64,000 nucleotides of DNA from JALSNL01 sp036479585 (lineage in GTDB: Bacteria > Bacteroidota > Ignavibacteria > Ignavibacteriales > Melioribacteraceae): contig OZ245062.1 in assembly GCA_965224785.1 (NCBI GenBank), forward strand, positions 1,984,001 to 2,048,000. Reading direction: 5' to 3'. Below, in pieces: positions 17,255-25,811 of the stretch. The notes beneath the pieces were generated by a model. That model had not been told where the DNA came from, did no database searches, and was given only the letters and a program-made list of their open reading frames with translations. Each line of letters begins with the position of its first letter. Position 1 is the stretch's first letter. The translations under genes and the position numbers were made by a program.

Positions 17255-19093
17255 TTACTGCAATTTTTTTAAAAGTTCACCCAAATTGTAATGTGTATAT
17301 GGCTCTTGACTTGCTGGTGTTTTCGATCCGGCATTAGAGACCCAAAGTTCTAAAGTTTGTGGAGCAAAAAGTGCATTGTGTAAATCGCTCTTCATTGCAA
17401 CTGGTCTATCCATTAAACGAATTGCTTTTTCTGAATCGATCTTACCGTAATTTTCTTTAACTCGTTCTGCTAGTTTTGTATATCTACTTCCGGCAGACAT
17501 TAGTACGGAATTTTCAATAGGCTCAGTAAGTTGTTTATGAAATTGATTTGGTTTGATTACTTCAAATCTTACAGGCGAAGTTGCTAACCCTCTTGCATCG
17601 GGAATTTTTCCATCTGCTATTACGTAATAATATTCGCAAGTTCTTGGAGTTGTTCTAAATATATTTACTGCTTCATCAAGAGTGTTTGCTCGTTCAAGTC
17701 CATCACGCATTAAGAAAGCCATTGGCATTCCATCCCAATCCCCTTCTCCTCCTCCGCCCATTTCTCCAAAGCTAACTTGTCGTTCATTCATTCCGGTAAC
17801 AGAACCTATAAAACCAGCAAAGCCAACATTGGCAAAGGCATTGTAATTATCAGGAGCAACAATAGAAACTACAGAGTAATACTGGAGACCAAGTTCGGTA
17901 ATGTAATCTAAAATTCTTCCGTGGTAAAGTGTACCACCAACTGTTGCGGAATCAAAAACTGCAAAACCTGAACAATGGAATAAAGCCGGGAACACATTTG
18001 TCAATCTTACTTCATCAATTGATATTCCAGAAGTGCTTGCCAAACCAATCATTTCTTCTTGAAATCTTTCCGGTATAAAGGGAGCTTCTCTTTCGTATGC
18101 TCCTCGTAAATCATCAATGAACCAAGTTTTATTTTCGGAAGTGTAAACCCAGCAAATTGTGTACAAGGTTGCATCAATCATTTTTCTAACTTCATCTTTC
18201 AGCAATTCTCCGTGTGCTTCCCCAATTTCTTTGTGAGTTCCTTTTGCTAAAAATATTCTATTACCATTCTTATACTTTAATTTTCCTTTTCCATAAGTTC
18301 GTTCTTTCTCTACAACTTTTGGAGGTTTGTTATTCTCTAACATAAGTCCGCCAGCACGCAATGCTCCCCTATGAATAGCTGTGTTCAGCTCTTTTCGTTC
18401 AACTGTAATAATTTTTGTTTCTTGCGTTTTGGGAATTACGGTGGTATAAACTTTTTTATTTATTGATATGCTAAAATTTATTTTATTCTCACTTGCTTCA
18501 GAAACTATGTAATAATTTCCGTCACTTTTATCACTCATCCAAAATTGTATTTCATCAGCATCCATTGGAAAAGTAATTATGTTAAATTCTTCTCCACTTT
18601 TTTCCGCTTCGCTAAAAGAAGCATTAAAAAATGTCCAAGTAGCAATTGCCACTTTTTTGAAAAATGTTAAGGTTGGAATTTCACTATACTGTGGATAATC
18701 TTTTAGAATATCTCCTAGCAGTTTTGCTACATCAAAGTCACCAGTATCATTACCCGAAGCTGAAACTATTAAGTTGGAAGGTTTCATAAATACTTGGGTT
18801 GAATCACCTTCACTTTTTACAATGTATTGATTTTGTCTAACATTAACGTCTGCTAAAAAATAATTATTCTTATCGTAAGAGATTGCAACACGTGCCGTAT
18901 CAATTGATTTATCAGTTCCGAAAGTGCCACTTAAAATAAAATTATAGTTCTCATTTCCTTTGTCTAAATAGTTAGTAACTTTATCAACAAGTGAAAATAC
19001 TTTGTAAGAACTACTGATTCTTCCCCAAAAAATAATTGAGCATAAAACTATAATTGCTAATAGTACAACTAAACCTTTTTTAATAATTTTCAT
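17255..19093 (-). CDS. C45-type Ntn hydrolase fused to an N-terminal beta-rich domain, membrane anchored
   Basis: The 612-residue protein starts with a membrane anchor or signal (LVVLLAIIVLCSIIFWG), then about 220 residues of alternating strands without a known family that recall the half-barrel of LolA-like lipoprotein-binding proteins (weak resemblance only). From about residue 275 a C45 Ntn-hydrolase domain follows: GTHKEIGEAHGELLKDEV, the nucleophile context LFHCSGFAVF (Cys374), LYHGRILDY and GFIGSVTGMNERQVS. The catalytic Cys is internal, so self-cleavage would release the front domain. Its smaller relative is at 6253-7395. Position after SemiSWEET and before the thioesterase gives no strong clue. 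The substrate is unknown; an acyl-amide or lipid-linked ester would suit a lipid-binding front domain, but that is inference. Confidence 0.78.
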   Translation of the reverse strand: MKIIKKGLVVLLAIIVLCSIIFWGRISSSYKVFSLVDKVTNYLDKGNENYNFILSGTFGTDKSIDTARVAISYDKNNYFLADVNVRQNQYIVKSEGDSTQVFMKPSNLIVSASGNDTGDFDVAKLLGDILKDYPQYSEIPTLTFFKKVAIATWTFFNASFSEAEKSGEEFNIITFPMDADEIQFWMSDKSDGNYYIVSEASENKINFSISINKKVYTTVIPKTQETKIITVERKELNTAIHRGALRAGGLMLENNKPPKVVEKERTYGKGKLKYKNGNRIFLAKGTHKEIGEAHGELLKDEVRKMIDATLYTICWVYTSENKTWFIDDLRGAYEREAPFIPERFQEEMIGLASTSGISIDEVRLTNVFPALFHCSGFAVFDSATVGGTLYHGRILDYITELGLQYYSVVSIVAPDNYNAFANVGFAGFIGSVTGMNERQVSFGEMGGGGEGDWDGMPMAFLMRDGLERANTLDEAVNIFRTTPRTCEYYYVIADGKIPDARGLATSPVRFEVIKPNQFHKQLTEPIENSVLMSAGSRYTKLAERVKENYGKIDSEKAIRLMDRPVAMKSDLHNALFAPQTLELWVSNAGSKTPASQEPYTHYNLGELLKKLQ

Positions 19094-19157
19094 AATGTAT
19101 TTACCTTTTCTAAATAATATTTCTTTCTAATAGAAGATTGTAAGAATAATTCGAATA

Positions 19158-19238
19158 TTGTCTTTCCGGTTTCCAGTTCTTTTGGAATACCGGAATCTCA
19201 TAAGGTTTAGAAGATTCCAGCCAATAACCAACCGACAG
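19158..19238. repeat. Degenerate copy of the CCGGTAT-type intergenic repeat
   Basis: TTGTCTTTCCGG, GGAATACCGGAATC and a final ACCGACAG lie in order in the 183-base gap between the C45 fusion gene and SemiSWEET. The words match the element at 17127-17217, but the pairing is poor, so it is probably a decayed copy. Confidence 0.5.
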
Positions 19239-19276
19239 TAATTTCCAAGTTATGCAAAACCTTATAATAAAATAAT

Positions 19277-19531
19277 TTAACCATATCTAAATTTATAAAA
19301 AAGAATTACTAAACACATTGGTAAGACAAAAACTTGCGAAAGGATTATTGCAGAATCGGAAGTTAACAAACCATAAGTCAGCCACATTAGATTATTAAAA
19401 TTTAGCAAAATAAATGTGGGGAGTGAAAGGGCTTTGGTATCTTTGGTCTTAATTGTTTTAATTAGCTGAGGTAAAAAAATTGCTGCTCCAACCGTAGCTG
19501 CAATGTATCCAATAATTTCTGCTGTATCCAT
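19277..19531 (-). CDS. SemiSWEET-type sugar transporter subunit
   Basis: The 84-residue product is one triple-helix bundle with the PQ-loop mark IFLPQLIKTIKTKDTKALS and the conserved helix-3 pattern LNFNNLMWLTYGLL, including the Asn and Trp that line the sugar pocket in known SemiSWEETs. These proteins dimerise to make a passive sugar pore in the inner membrane. The length is normal for the family. The ribosome-binding site is weak (no GGAG before the ATG). The 205-base gap upstream (19532-19736) has no gene; it contains CAATCGTT at 19643-19650, part of the operator-like core seen elsewhere. It likely moves a mono- or disaccharide released by the cluster. Confidence 0.88.
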   Translation of the reverse strand: MDTAEIIGYIAATVGAAIFLPQLIKTIKTKDTKALSLPTFILLNFNNLMWLTYGLLTSDSAIILSQVFVLPMCLVILFYKFRYG

Positions 19532-19736
19532 TATGTTTTTAGTTTAAGAATTAGTAATTGAAATATTTTAGAATATATTTCTAGATACATTAGATTATTG
19601 TGAACAATGTAAAATGATAAGTTTTTTCAATTCCAAAATCTGCAATCGTTAATCGCCAATCAAAAGAGATTGCTGATAGGAGATTTCAGAGTAAAGATTT
19701 TCGATGTTTTTTAATCTTGCTAGTTTGCAGGTTTTA

Positions 19737-20612
19737 CTAAATGAAATTGTACCTAATACCCATTAACCAAGACTCTTTCATTTGAATACTTGGTGATTCT
19801 GATTTTTTAAATATAAAGTTATAAGTAAAAATAACGTTTAACCAACCATTAAGTTTAGCTACCATTCTATTATCCCAACGAACATCCCAAACATCAATCC
19901 CTTCAAACCTTGTAAACAATCTTAAGTTAGATTCTGCAACTATATTTTTATCAAGCTTAAACTTGGCATTTGTTACACTCTCAAGTCCAGTCTCAAATTT
20001 GTAAGCTTCAGTAATGTCGGGTGTCTCTTTATCATCAGAATATTTTCTGTATTTATTGGTTGTTGTGTGTTGCAAAGCTAAACCGAGTCTTGTTTGGACG
20101 ACCTTTGATCTATCATAAGTAAATCCAAGACTTTGCGTAATTACTGCTGGATCAAAAAAGTCAGCTACCTTAACAGAAGTTTCACCTTTATACTCATACC
20201 CAGTTGTAATTTGTGTTTGAACTGAATTACTAAAAAAAGGATCAACTTTCCATTTTGCATGATAGGATAAAACTTGATCTAAATAAATTTCATTTTCATT
20301 TGTTCTAAAATCATTTCCATCAAGTTTAGTTCTGCCATAAACAGATTTCATTTTTGTTCGGAATGTTAAAACATCTGTTTTATATTGCAAACCAAAATTA
20401 CTATTGACTGACCAAGTCAGTGCATTCTCGCCACCTTTGGTCCAATTACTAAATGCAATTTGACTGAAACTTATTCCACCAATTAAGGATGGAGTCCATT
20501 TATTATAAGTAGAATCTTTTGGTGTTGAGTCGGTTTGTTTTGCAAAAACAATAGAAGTTGTTAATAATAGAAAAAGTAAACTTTTTCTTATGGAAGATAA
20601 TTTAATGTTCAT
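19737..20612 (-). CDS. DUF3078 family outer-membrane-type protein
   Basis: The 291-residue protein has a signal peptide (LLFLLLTTSIVFA) and the pattern WTPSLIGGISFSQIAFSNW with GGENALTWSVNSNFG, typical of the DUF3078 family common in Bacteroidota and Ignavibacteria. Alternating strands throughout and a terminal aromatic residue (GIRYNFI) suggest a small outer-membrane barrel. The role is unknown. No clear Shine-Dalgarno site precedes the ATG at 20612. A 20-base palindrome, the second operator-like site, lies 43 bases upstream, close enough to control its promoter. Confidence 0.8.
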   Translation of the reverse strand: MNIKLSSIRKSLLFLLLTTSIVFAKQTDSTPKDSTYNKWTPSLIGGISFSQIAFSNWTKGGENALTWSVNSNFGLQYKTDVLTFRTKMKSVYGRTKLDGNDFRTNENEIYLDQVLSYHAKWKVDPFFSNSVQTQITTGYEYKGETSVKVADFFDPAVITQSLGFTYDRSKVVQTRLGLALQHTTTNKYRKYSDDKETPDITEAYKFETGLESVTNAKFKLDKNIVAESNLRLFTRFEGIDVWDVRWDNRMVAKLNGWLNVIFTYNFIFKKSESPSIQMKESWLMGIRYNFI

Positions 20613-20654
20613 GTTGAAAGTTAAAATATTTAGAAATAATATTTGATAATTTGC

Positions 20655-20674
20655 TTAAACAATCGTTTGTTTAA
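20655..20674. promoter_or_regulatory. 20-base palindromic operator-like site upstream of DUF3078 gene
   Basis: TTAAACAA (20655-20662) and TTGTTTAA (20667-20674) pair perfectly around the centre TCGT. The inner 12 bases ACAATCGTTTGT share the core ACAATCG(A/T)TTG with sites near 15.0 and 54.3 kb. A further half-site ACAAACGAT lies at about 20732. The remaining gap 20675-20839 has a repeat fragment and no gene. Confidence 0.55.
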
Positions 20675-20782
20675 CAGTTGCAAACTTAAACATTATATTT
20701 AACAAAGTCAATTAAACAATAAGTTAAACTTACAAACGATAACTCCGCTTATTTCAAAGACTTAAAAAAAAACAATCTATAT

Positions 20783-20812
20783 TAAAGTCCATTTGGAATG
20801 CTAGAATGACTG
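20783..20812. repeat. Short fragment of the dispersed intergenic repeat
   Basis: AAAGTCC, TTTGGAATG and CTAGAATGACTG keep the order of words at one end of the larger GAATGACA-type elements. Too short to fold. It is non-coding. Confidence 0.35.
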
Positions 20813-20839
20813 ATAAAATAGATTATTCAAAAGTATCTC

Positions 20840-22264
20840 TTATTGAATGAAACTATTTAATGGTTTTGTTGATGTTGTATTTAGAGACTTGATCCAATCA
20901 ATCAAAGGTTCTCTATAATTTGTTGAAGTGATTTTTGGATTTTCATCAGTCTTTTGGAAGCTATAATCATCTCTATAATATAGATAATCTACTGTCAATA
21001 CTTTATAAATAGAATCTACTAATATCGCTTTGCCATCAGAAAGTTTAAAACCATCTTTAATATTTACTCCTCCAAAGACTAATCTTTCAGCACCAGAATT
21101 CTTTAATAAGTTTAGTAAATCTTGACCAAGCATATCAAAGGAAATTAGTGTGTTCTGAAGCGGTAGAACATTTACAATAGTTTCAAGAGTAATAATTCCT
21201 TGTGGTATAAAATGTCGGATACCTCCTATATTCAGAATAGAAACATCTGTATTCGGGAAAGCAGAAATCCAAGAATCAGTTATCATTTTATACATTCTTT
21301 TTTTTCTATGATGAACTACAGTATCTGTAAAACCGATTACTTCTGACAATTCTTTATCGATTGGTTCTCTCCACTTTGATACTATTGAGGTTATACGCTG
21401 ATCGGGATTGCTACTTATATTTTTAATCAAAGTGGGAGACATTTTAACAACCTTTTTAGTAGTTTTATCAAATTGTATTTCCACTTTCACATAGTTTTTC
21501 ATATGGTCGCCACTTTCAATAATCACAACTCCATCTACAATTTCAGTAATTTGTTCATGATAGTGTCCACCACAAATAATTGAGATACCAAGTTCTTTTG
21601 CTTTAGGGACTAATTCTCTCATTTCCACACCCGGAATATGTCCTAAAACAATTAATAGTTCAGCACCTTCATTTTTCATTTGAGGTACATATTCACTCAG
21701 TGTACTTTCGTATGAAGTAAATTCAAAATCTTTTACATATTGAGGAGAAGTGCCATGTGAAGTTCCAGAATTACTTAATCCAATAATTCCTACTTTTACA
21801 CCTTTAACATCTCTAATAATATAGGGTGTAATAAATTCTGGTACTTTTCCAGTACTCTTTTGTTTCATATTTGCAGCAAGAAAAGAAAACTTTGCTTCTC
21901 CAATTCGCTTCTTAAGTTCATCAATATCAAAATCAAATTCATGATTTCCTACAGCTACAGCATCATAATGCATTTCATTCATAACTTCAATCATCGACTT
22001 CCCTTTTTGCCAAGAAGAAATGGCAGGGCCAACCGTTATATCTCCACCACTTAAAATCAAAAATTTATCGTCCTTAATAAAATTTTCATTTTCTTTCCAT
22101 AAGTTTACTAATCCAGCAGCACCATCAGTTTTATCAGTTGGTTCCATCCAACCATGCTCATCATTTGTAAAAAGTAAAATAATTTCTTCTGTATCTTTAT
22201 TGGATGTACAACCAATAATAAAAACTACAGAAAGAAAAAGTAATAACATGTTTTTTTTAAGCAT
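20840..22264 (-). CDS. 5'-nucleotidase/UshA-type metallophosphoesterase lipoprotein
   Basis: The 474-residue protein has a lipoprotein signal (LLLFLSVVFIIGCTSN), then a calcineurin-like metallophosphoesterase domain with the metal motifs LLFTNDEHGWMEP, LSGGDIT, VGNHEFDFD and CGGHYHEQ, and a C-terminal 5'-nucleotidase substrate domain from about residue 310 (IGFTDTVVHH, NIGGIRHFIPQG). Such enzymes remove phosphate from nucleotides or from sugar or cyclic phosphates in the periplasm. AAGGAG lies six bases before the ATG at 22264 and decides it over a frame extension to 22297. Its neighbour upstream is the kinase/epimerase/symporter group across a 120-base gap without a gene. It could salvage phosphate; a specific substrate cannot be named. 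Confidence 0.87.
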   Translation of the reverse strand: MLKKNMLLLFLSVVFIIGCTSNKDTEEIILLFTNDEHGWMEPTDKTDGAAGLVNLWKENENFIKDDKFLILSGGDITVGPAISSWQKGKSMIEVMNEMHYDAVAVGNHEFDFDIDELKKRIGEAKFSFLAANMKQKSTGKVPEFITPYIIRDVKGVKVGIIGLSNSGTSHGTSPQYVKDFEFTSYESTLSEYVPQMKNEGAELLIVLGHIPGVEMRELVPKAKELGISIICGGHYHEQITEIVDGVVIIESGDHMKNYVKVEIQFDKTTKKVVKMSPTLIKNISSNPDQRITSIVSKWREPIDKELSEVIGFTDTVVHHRKKRMYKMITDSWISAFPNTDVSILNIGGIRHFIPQGIITLETIVNVLPLQNTLISFDMLGQDLLNLLKNSGAERLVFGGVNIKDGFKLSDGKAILVDSIYKVLTVDYLYYRDDYSFQKTDENPKITSTNYREPLIDWIKSLNTTSTKPLNSFIQ

Positions 22265-22384
22265 TATATGCTCCTTCCAGTTTTTAACTTTGAACAAAAG
22301 TAAGAAATAGTTTCTTGATTAATTGTTAACAAAATATAAATTTACGTTTTTATTAAACGAGATTTAAACTTACATAAGTAAATT

Positions 22385-23401
22385 TCACTCTACTTTACAT
22401 TGTAAGTTTAGTATTTCATTCTCACTTGCTGTTCCTGTTGTATATAATTTTTGAACTGTAACTCCTGCTGCAAGGTTTGCTAACTCTATTGTTTCTTTAA
22501 TATTACAACCAGCTCCTAAAGCACATGTAATTGCACTTAGGACTGTATCACCGGCACCGACAATATCCAACTCAGCATTTAATTTTATTCCTTCCACTTC
22601 ATTTAATCCAGTTTCATCATAAGCAAGAATTCCATTCTCCCCTCTCGTTATAAATACAGGACGATTAGTTTGTGAATTTAATTTTTTTGCAATTTCTACT
22701 AACTCTGTTTCACTTATTTTTTCAGGGTCATCATAATTGTAGTTGCTAAGGTTTGCAGCTTCAAAATTGTTTACTTTATAGCTAACATTCTCAAACTTAT
22801 CCGCAAAATGTCTTGAATCAATTACAAATATTTTCTCTGGATTATCTTTTATTAATTTATTAAACTCGTCAATAAATTCAATGTTAGTTATGCTTCCAGG
22901 AACTTGTTGATTTATAATAAAAATATCAACTTCATTTATTGAGTTTCTAATATTCTCTAAAATTTGTTTGTCAGTTTCGGAAGATCTTTTATTATACGTT
23001 CCAAAATCAATGCGAGGTTGTTCTTTCCCATCCAGAATAAGTTTAGAAAAAGTATAAGTATCAAAATTTTCGTTTTGCATAATCATCCCACCAGTATTGA
23101 CGTTTAACGTATTCAATTGTGAAATCATTTCTTTTCCGAAAACATCATCTCCGTACACTCCAAAAGTTTTAATTTCTTTTGGTTTAAGTGCTGCAATATT
23201 TGCTACAACATTAGATGCACCACCCAAAGAATAATTCTGATTTGAAACAGCCAAAGCCTGTAAACCAGTTTCCAAAGAAACTTCAGAACCTCTTGGATCT
23301 AAAACCCAATACGAGTCCAAACAAAAATCTCCGTAAATGCCAATTCTTGTTTCTTTAATTTTATTGAATATTTCTTTAATTCTTTTTAGTTCTGTTGTCA
23401 T
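22385..23401 (-). CDS. PfkB-family carbohydrate kinase, heptose-kinase-like
   Basis: The 338-residue cytoplasmic protein has the ribokinase fold with GIYGDFCLDSYW at the N-terminus, the substrate glycine pair YSLGGASNVVANIAAL and the anion-hole/catalytic motif DIVGAGDT (catalytic Asp at about residue 285). The layout resembles the kinase half of HldE (heptose-7-phosphate kinase), but the rest of a heptose pathway is absent, so it may phosphorylate another sugar from this cluster. The ATG at 23401 has AAGG upstream; a TTG at 23422 is the alternative. It starts 24 bases after the aldose epimerase gene and is followed by the nucleotidase gene. It probably works with the symporter and epimerase upstream to trap an imported sugar. 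Confidence 0.82.
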   Translation of the reverse strand: MTTELKRIKEIFNKIKETRIGIYGDFCLDSYWVLDPRGSEVSLETGLQALAVSNQNYSLGGASNVVANIAALKPKEIKTFGVYGDDVFGKEMISQLNTLNVNTGGMIMQNENFDTYTFSKLILDGKEQPRIDFGTYNKRSSETDKQILENIRNSINEVDIFIINQQVPGSITNIEFIDEFNKLIKDNPEKIFVIDSRHFADKFENVSYKVNNFEAANLSNYNYDDPEKISETELVEIAKKLNSQTNRPVFITRGENGILAYDETGLNEVEGIKLNAELDIVGAGDTVLSAITCALGAGCNIKETIELANLAAGVTVQKLYTTGTASENEILNLQCKVE

Positions 23402-23425
23402 AATTGTAACCTTTTTATTCAATAT

Positions 23426-24484
23426 TTATTTTGCACTAAATTTATAAACTGTTTTTGTTGAGTAAGTTTCTCCCGGACGAAGTACTGTGCTTGGGAAGTC
23501 TTTTCTATTTGGTGAATCCGGATAGTGTTCAGTCTCCAAACAAAGTCCTGTTCTTTTATTATATTTTATTCCGTCTTTACCTTTTAAGCTTCCATCTAAA
23601 AAATTTGATGTGTATAGTTGAGTAGCTGGTTCAGTTGTTAAAACTTCCATTAGTCGTCCACTTTCAGGTTCATAAACACTACCTTGTAATTGTAACGATT
23701 TATTATAATTATCAAAAATCATACAATGGTCATAGCCATTTCCGTTTTGTAATTGTTCGTTTTGTTCATTTATTCTAGCTCCAATTTTTGTACTTTTTGT
23801 AAAGTCAAATGGAGTTCCAGTAACAGAACTTAATTCATCAAAAGGAATTGCTTTATCATTTATTGGAAGAAATGTTTTTGAGTTAAGCCACAGTTCGTGA
23901 TTCAAAACATCTTGATTAAAGTCAGAAGTTAAATTAAAATAACTGTGGTTTGTTAAACATACGTGCGTAGGTTTATCAGTAGTTGCTTCGTACTCAATAA
24001 TTAGTTCATCATTATTTGTTAGAATATATTTTATTGTAACTAATAAGTTTCCTGGGAATTGTTCTTCGCCATCTTTACTTAAATAATTTAACTCTAAGAC
24101 AACTTCAATTTGATTCTGATACGTCGCTGCATCCCAAACAACTTTATCAAATCCAACTTCCCCACCGTGCAAATGATTTTCTCCATTGTTAGTGGCAAGT
24201 TTATATTCAACATCATCTAAAACAAACATCCCTTTTGCAATGCGATTAGCGTATCGCCCAACTATAGCACCAAAATATGGAGTTGCTTCTATGTAGCTTT
24301 CTAAATCATCGTATCCTAAAACAACATCTTCGTACTTTCCATTTCTATCGGGAGCAGTTAGTGCTTGTATTATTCCACCATAGTTTGTTATGCTAACACT
24401 CATTCCATTTTTATTTTTGAGTGTAAACAAATTTACATTTTGCTTGTCTTTAGTTTTTCCAAAAAATTTTGAGCTAATATTCAT
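23426..24484 (-). CDS. galM: Aldose 1-epimerase (mutarotase), cytoplasmic
   Basis: The 352-residue protein matches GalM: ITNYGGIIQALTAPDR, FGAIVGRYANRIAKG (Arg and Asn of the substrate site), NHLHGG, the catalytic His in LTNHSYFNL and the catalytic Glu in LCLETEHYPDSPN. It interconverts alpha and beta anomers of aldohexoses. No signal peptide is present, so it acts inside the cell, next to the MFS symporter (44 bases upstream) and the PfkB kinase. A close paralog with a lipoprotein signal is encoded at 30722-31861. The two share long identical stretches, so they arose by duplication and moved to different compartments. Confidence 0.93.
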   Translation of the reverse strand: MNISSKFFGKTKDKQNVNLFTLKNKNGMSVSITNYGGIIQALTAPDRNGKYEDVVLGYDDLESYIEATPYFGAIVGRYANRIAKGMFVLDDVEYKLATNNGENHLHGGEVGFDKVVWDAATYQNQIEVVLELNYLSKDGEEQFPGNLLVTIKYILTNNDELIIEYEATTDKPTHVCLTNHSYFNLTSDFNQDVLNHELWLNSKTFLPINDKAIPFDELSSVTGTPFDFTKSTKIGARINEQNEQLQNGNGYDHCMIFDNYNKSLQLQGSVYEPESGRLMEVLTTEPATQLYTSNFLDGSLKGKDGIKYNKRTGLCLETEHYPDSPNRKDFPSTVLRPGETYSTKTVYKFSAK

Positions 24485-24528
24485 AATTTATTCTTCTATA
24501 ATTTTCTAAAAATATTTTTATAATTTAA

Positions 24529-25758
24529 TTATCCTTCAACCAACTCTAACTCTCCAGGTCTTGCTTTATATCCACTTACTGCATAATAAAGAATAAACAA
24601 ATAACATAGAAGCGGAAGTATATAAGATAGATGAAGACCTATACTTGGCATATCAGCAAGTACACCTTGCAGCAATGGGAAGATTGCACCACCAACAGGA
24701 GCCATAACAAGAATACCAGAAGCTTTGTTTGTATATTTTCCTAAACCATCAATAGACATTGCAAAAATATTAGACCACATTATTGAATTGAATAAACCAA
24801 CACCAAGCATAGCCCACATTGAAATAAATCCGGTTGTTAGAATTGTTACTCCAACCAAAATAAATGACAGTACTGATGCAATGAGTAATACTTTTTGAGC
24901 ACTAACCCTTTGGAGAATTGCTGAACCTGCAAACCTCCCAACCATAAGTCCGCCCCAATACAATGGTATGTATGTGGCAGCAGTTTTTTCATCCATTCCA
25001 GCAATATATGGCTCACCTAAATAATTAACTATAAAACTTCCTATAGCAACTTCTGCTCCAACGTATAAGGTTAATGCAATAACTCCAAGACGCAATTGTC
25101 TAAACTTTAGAACGTTTCCTTTCATCTTTTCATTTTTTTCACTTATTACTGTTGGTAACTTAATAAAGGAAAAAACTCCTGCAACTAAAAATGCGAAAAG
25201 TGCTAAAGCAATATACGGACCTTGAACTGCAGCAGCTCCCTCAGCTGGCGAACTATACTCACCGAGTATAAAATATGCACCTAAAAGTGGAGCTATAGTT
25301 GTTGCTAAAGAATTAATTCCCTGTGCTAAATTAAGTCTGCTGGAAGCTGTTTCTGATGGGCCTAAAATTGAGACGTAAGGGTTTGCTACTACTTGTAAAA
25401 ATACATTACCCGTAGCCATTGTAAAAAGTCCGAACAAGAAAAGAGGAAAAGAAATTATCCAAGAAGCAGGCAAAAATATCAAACAGCCAATCCCAACAAT
25501 AACAAGACCAGCAACTATTCCTTTTTTATATCCAATTTTACTAATAACCATACTTGCAGGAATTGCCATTAAAAAATATGCACTAAAGAAACAGAACTGA
25601 ATCAACATTGTTTCAGTATAATTCATATCGAACAAGTTCTTAAAATGTGGGATTAGTATATCATTAAGCGATACAATTGCACCCCACATAAAAAAGAGAG
25701 ATGTCATTAATGCAAAAGCTATTTTCAGTTCTTTTCCCTTACCTTCCTGTATTTCCAT
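24529..25758 (-). CDS. FucP/GluP-type MFS sugar:H+ symporter
   Basis: The 409-residue protein has 12 likely membrane helices and the pattern of the FHS family: FFMWGAIVSLNDILIPHFK near the N-terminus, MAIPASMVISKIGYKKG in the loop after helix 2, and NPYVSILGPSETASSRLNLAQG between helices 4 and 5. Members carry L-fucose, glucose, galactose or N-acetylglucosamine with protons. The substrate cannot be set by eye, but FucU at 38379 and the epimerase and kinase next door argue for a free hexose or fucose. GGAG stands six bases before the ATG. It is the only active sugar importer in the window. Confidence 0.9.
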   Translation of the reverse strand: MEIQEGKGKELKIAFALMTSLFFMWGAIVSLNDILIPHFKNLFDMNYTETMLIQFCFFSAYFLMAIPASMVISKIGYKKGIVAGLVIVGIGCLIFLPASWIISFPLFLFGLFTMATGNVFLQVVANPYVSILGPSETASSRLNLAQGINSLATTIAPLLGAYFILGEYSSPAEGAAAVQGPYIALALFAFLVAGVFSFIKLPTVISEKNEKMKGNVLKFRQLRLGVIALTLYVGAEVAIGSFIVNYLGEPYIAGMDEKTAATYIPLYWGGLMVGRFAGSAILQRVSAQKVLLIASVLSFILVGVTILTTGFISMWAMLGVGLFNSIMWSNIFAMSIDGLGKYTNKASGILVMAPVGGAIFPLLQGVLADMPSIGLHLSYILPLLCYLFILYYAVSGYKARPGELELVEG

Positions 25759-25777
25759 AGTTACTCCATAAGATTAG

Positions 25778-25795
25778 TATATTATTAATAATATA
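25778..25795. repeat. Perfect 18-base AT-only palindrome between kinase and symporter genes
   Basis: TATATTATT and AATAATATA are perfect inverted halves with no loop, in the 53-base gap 25759-25811. It could be a regulator site or a chance product of the AT-rich background; it lacks G+C and so is a weak terminator. Confidence 0.35.
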
Positions 25796-25811
25796 GATTT
25801 TATCTCGACAT

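Noticed and set aside
25778..25795. AT-only palindrome as a terminator
   Set aside because: A stem without G or C would be unstable and no T-run follows in a useful place, so I list it only as a repeat.
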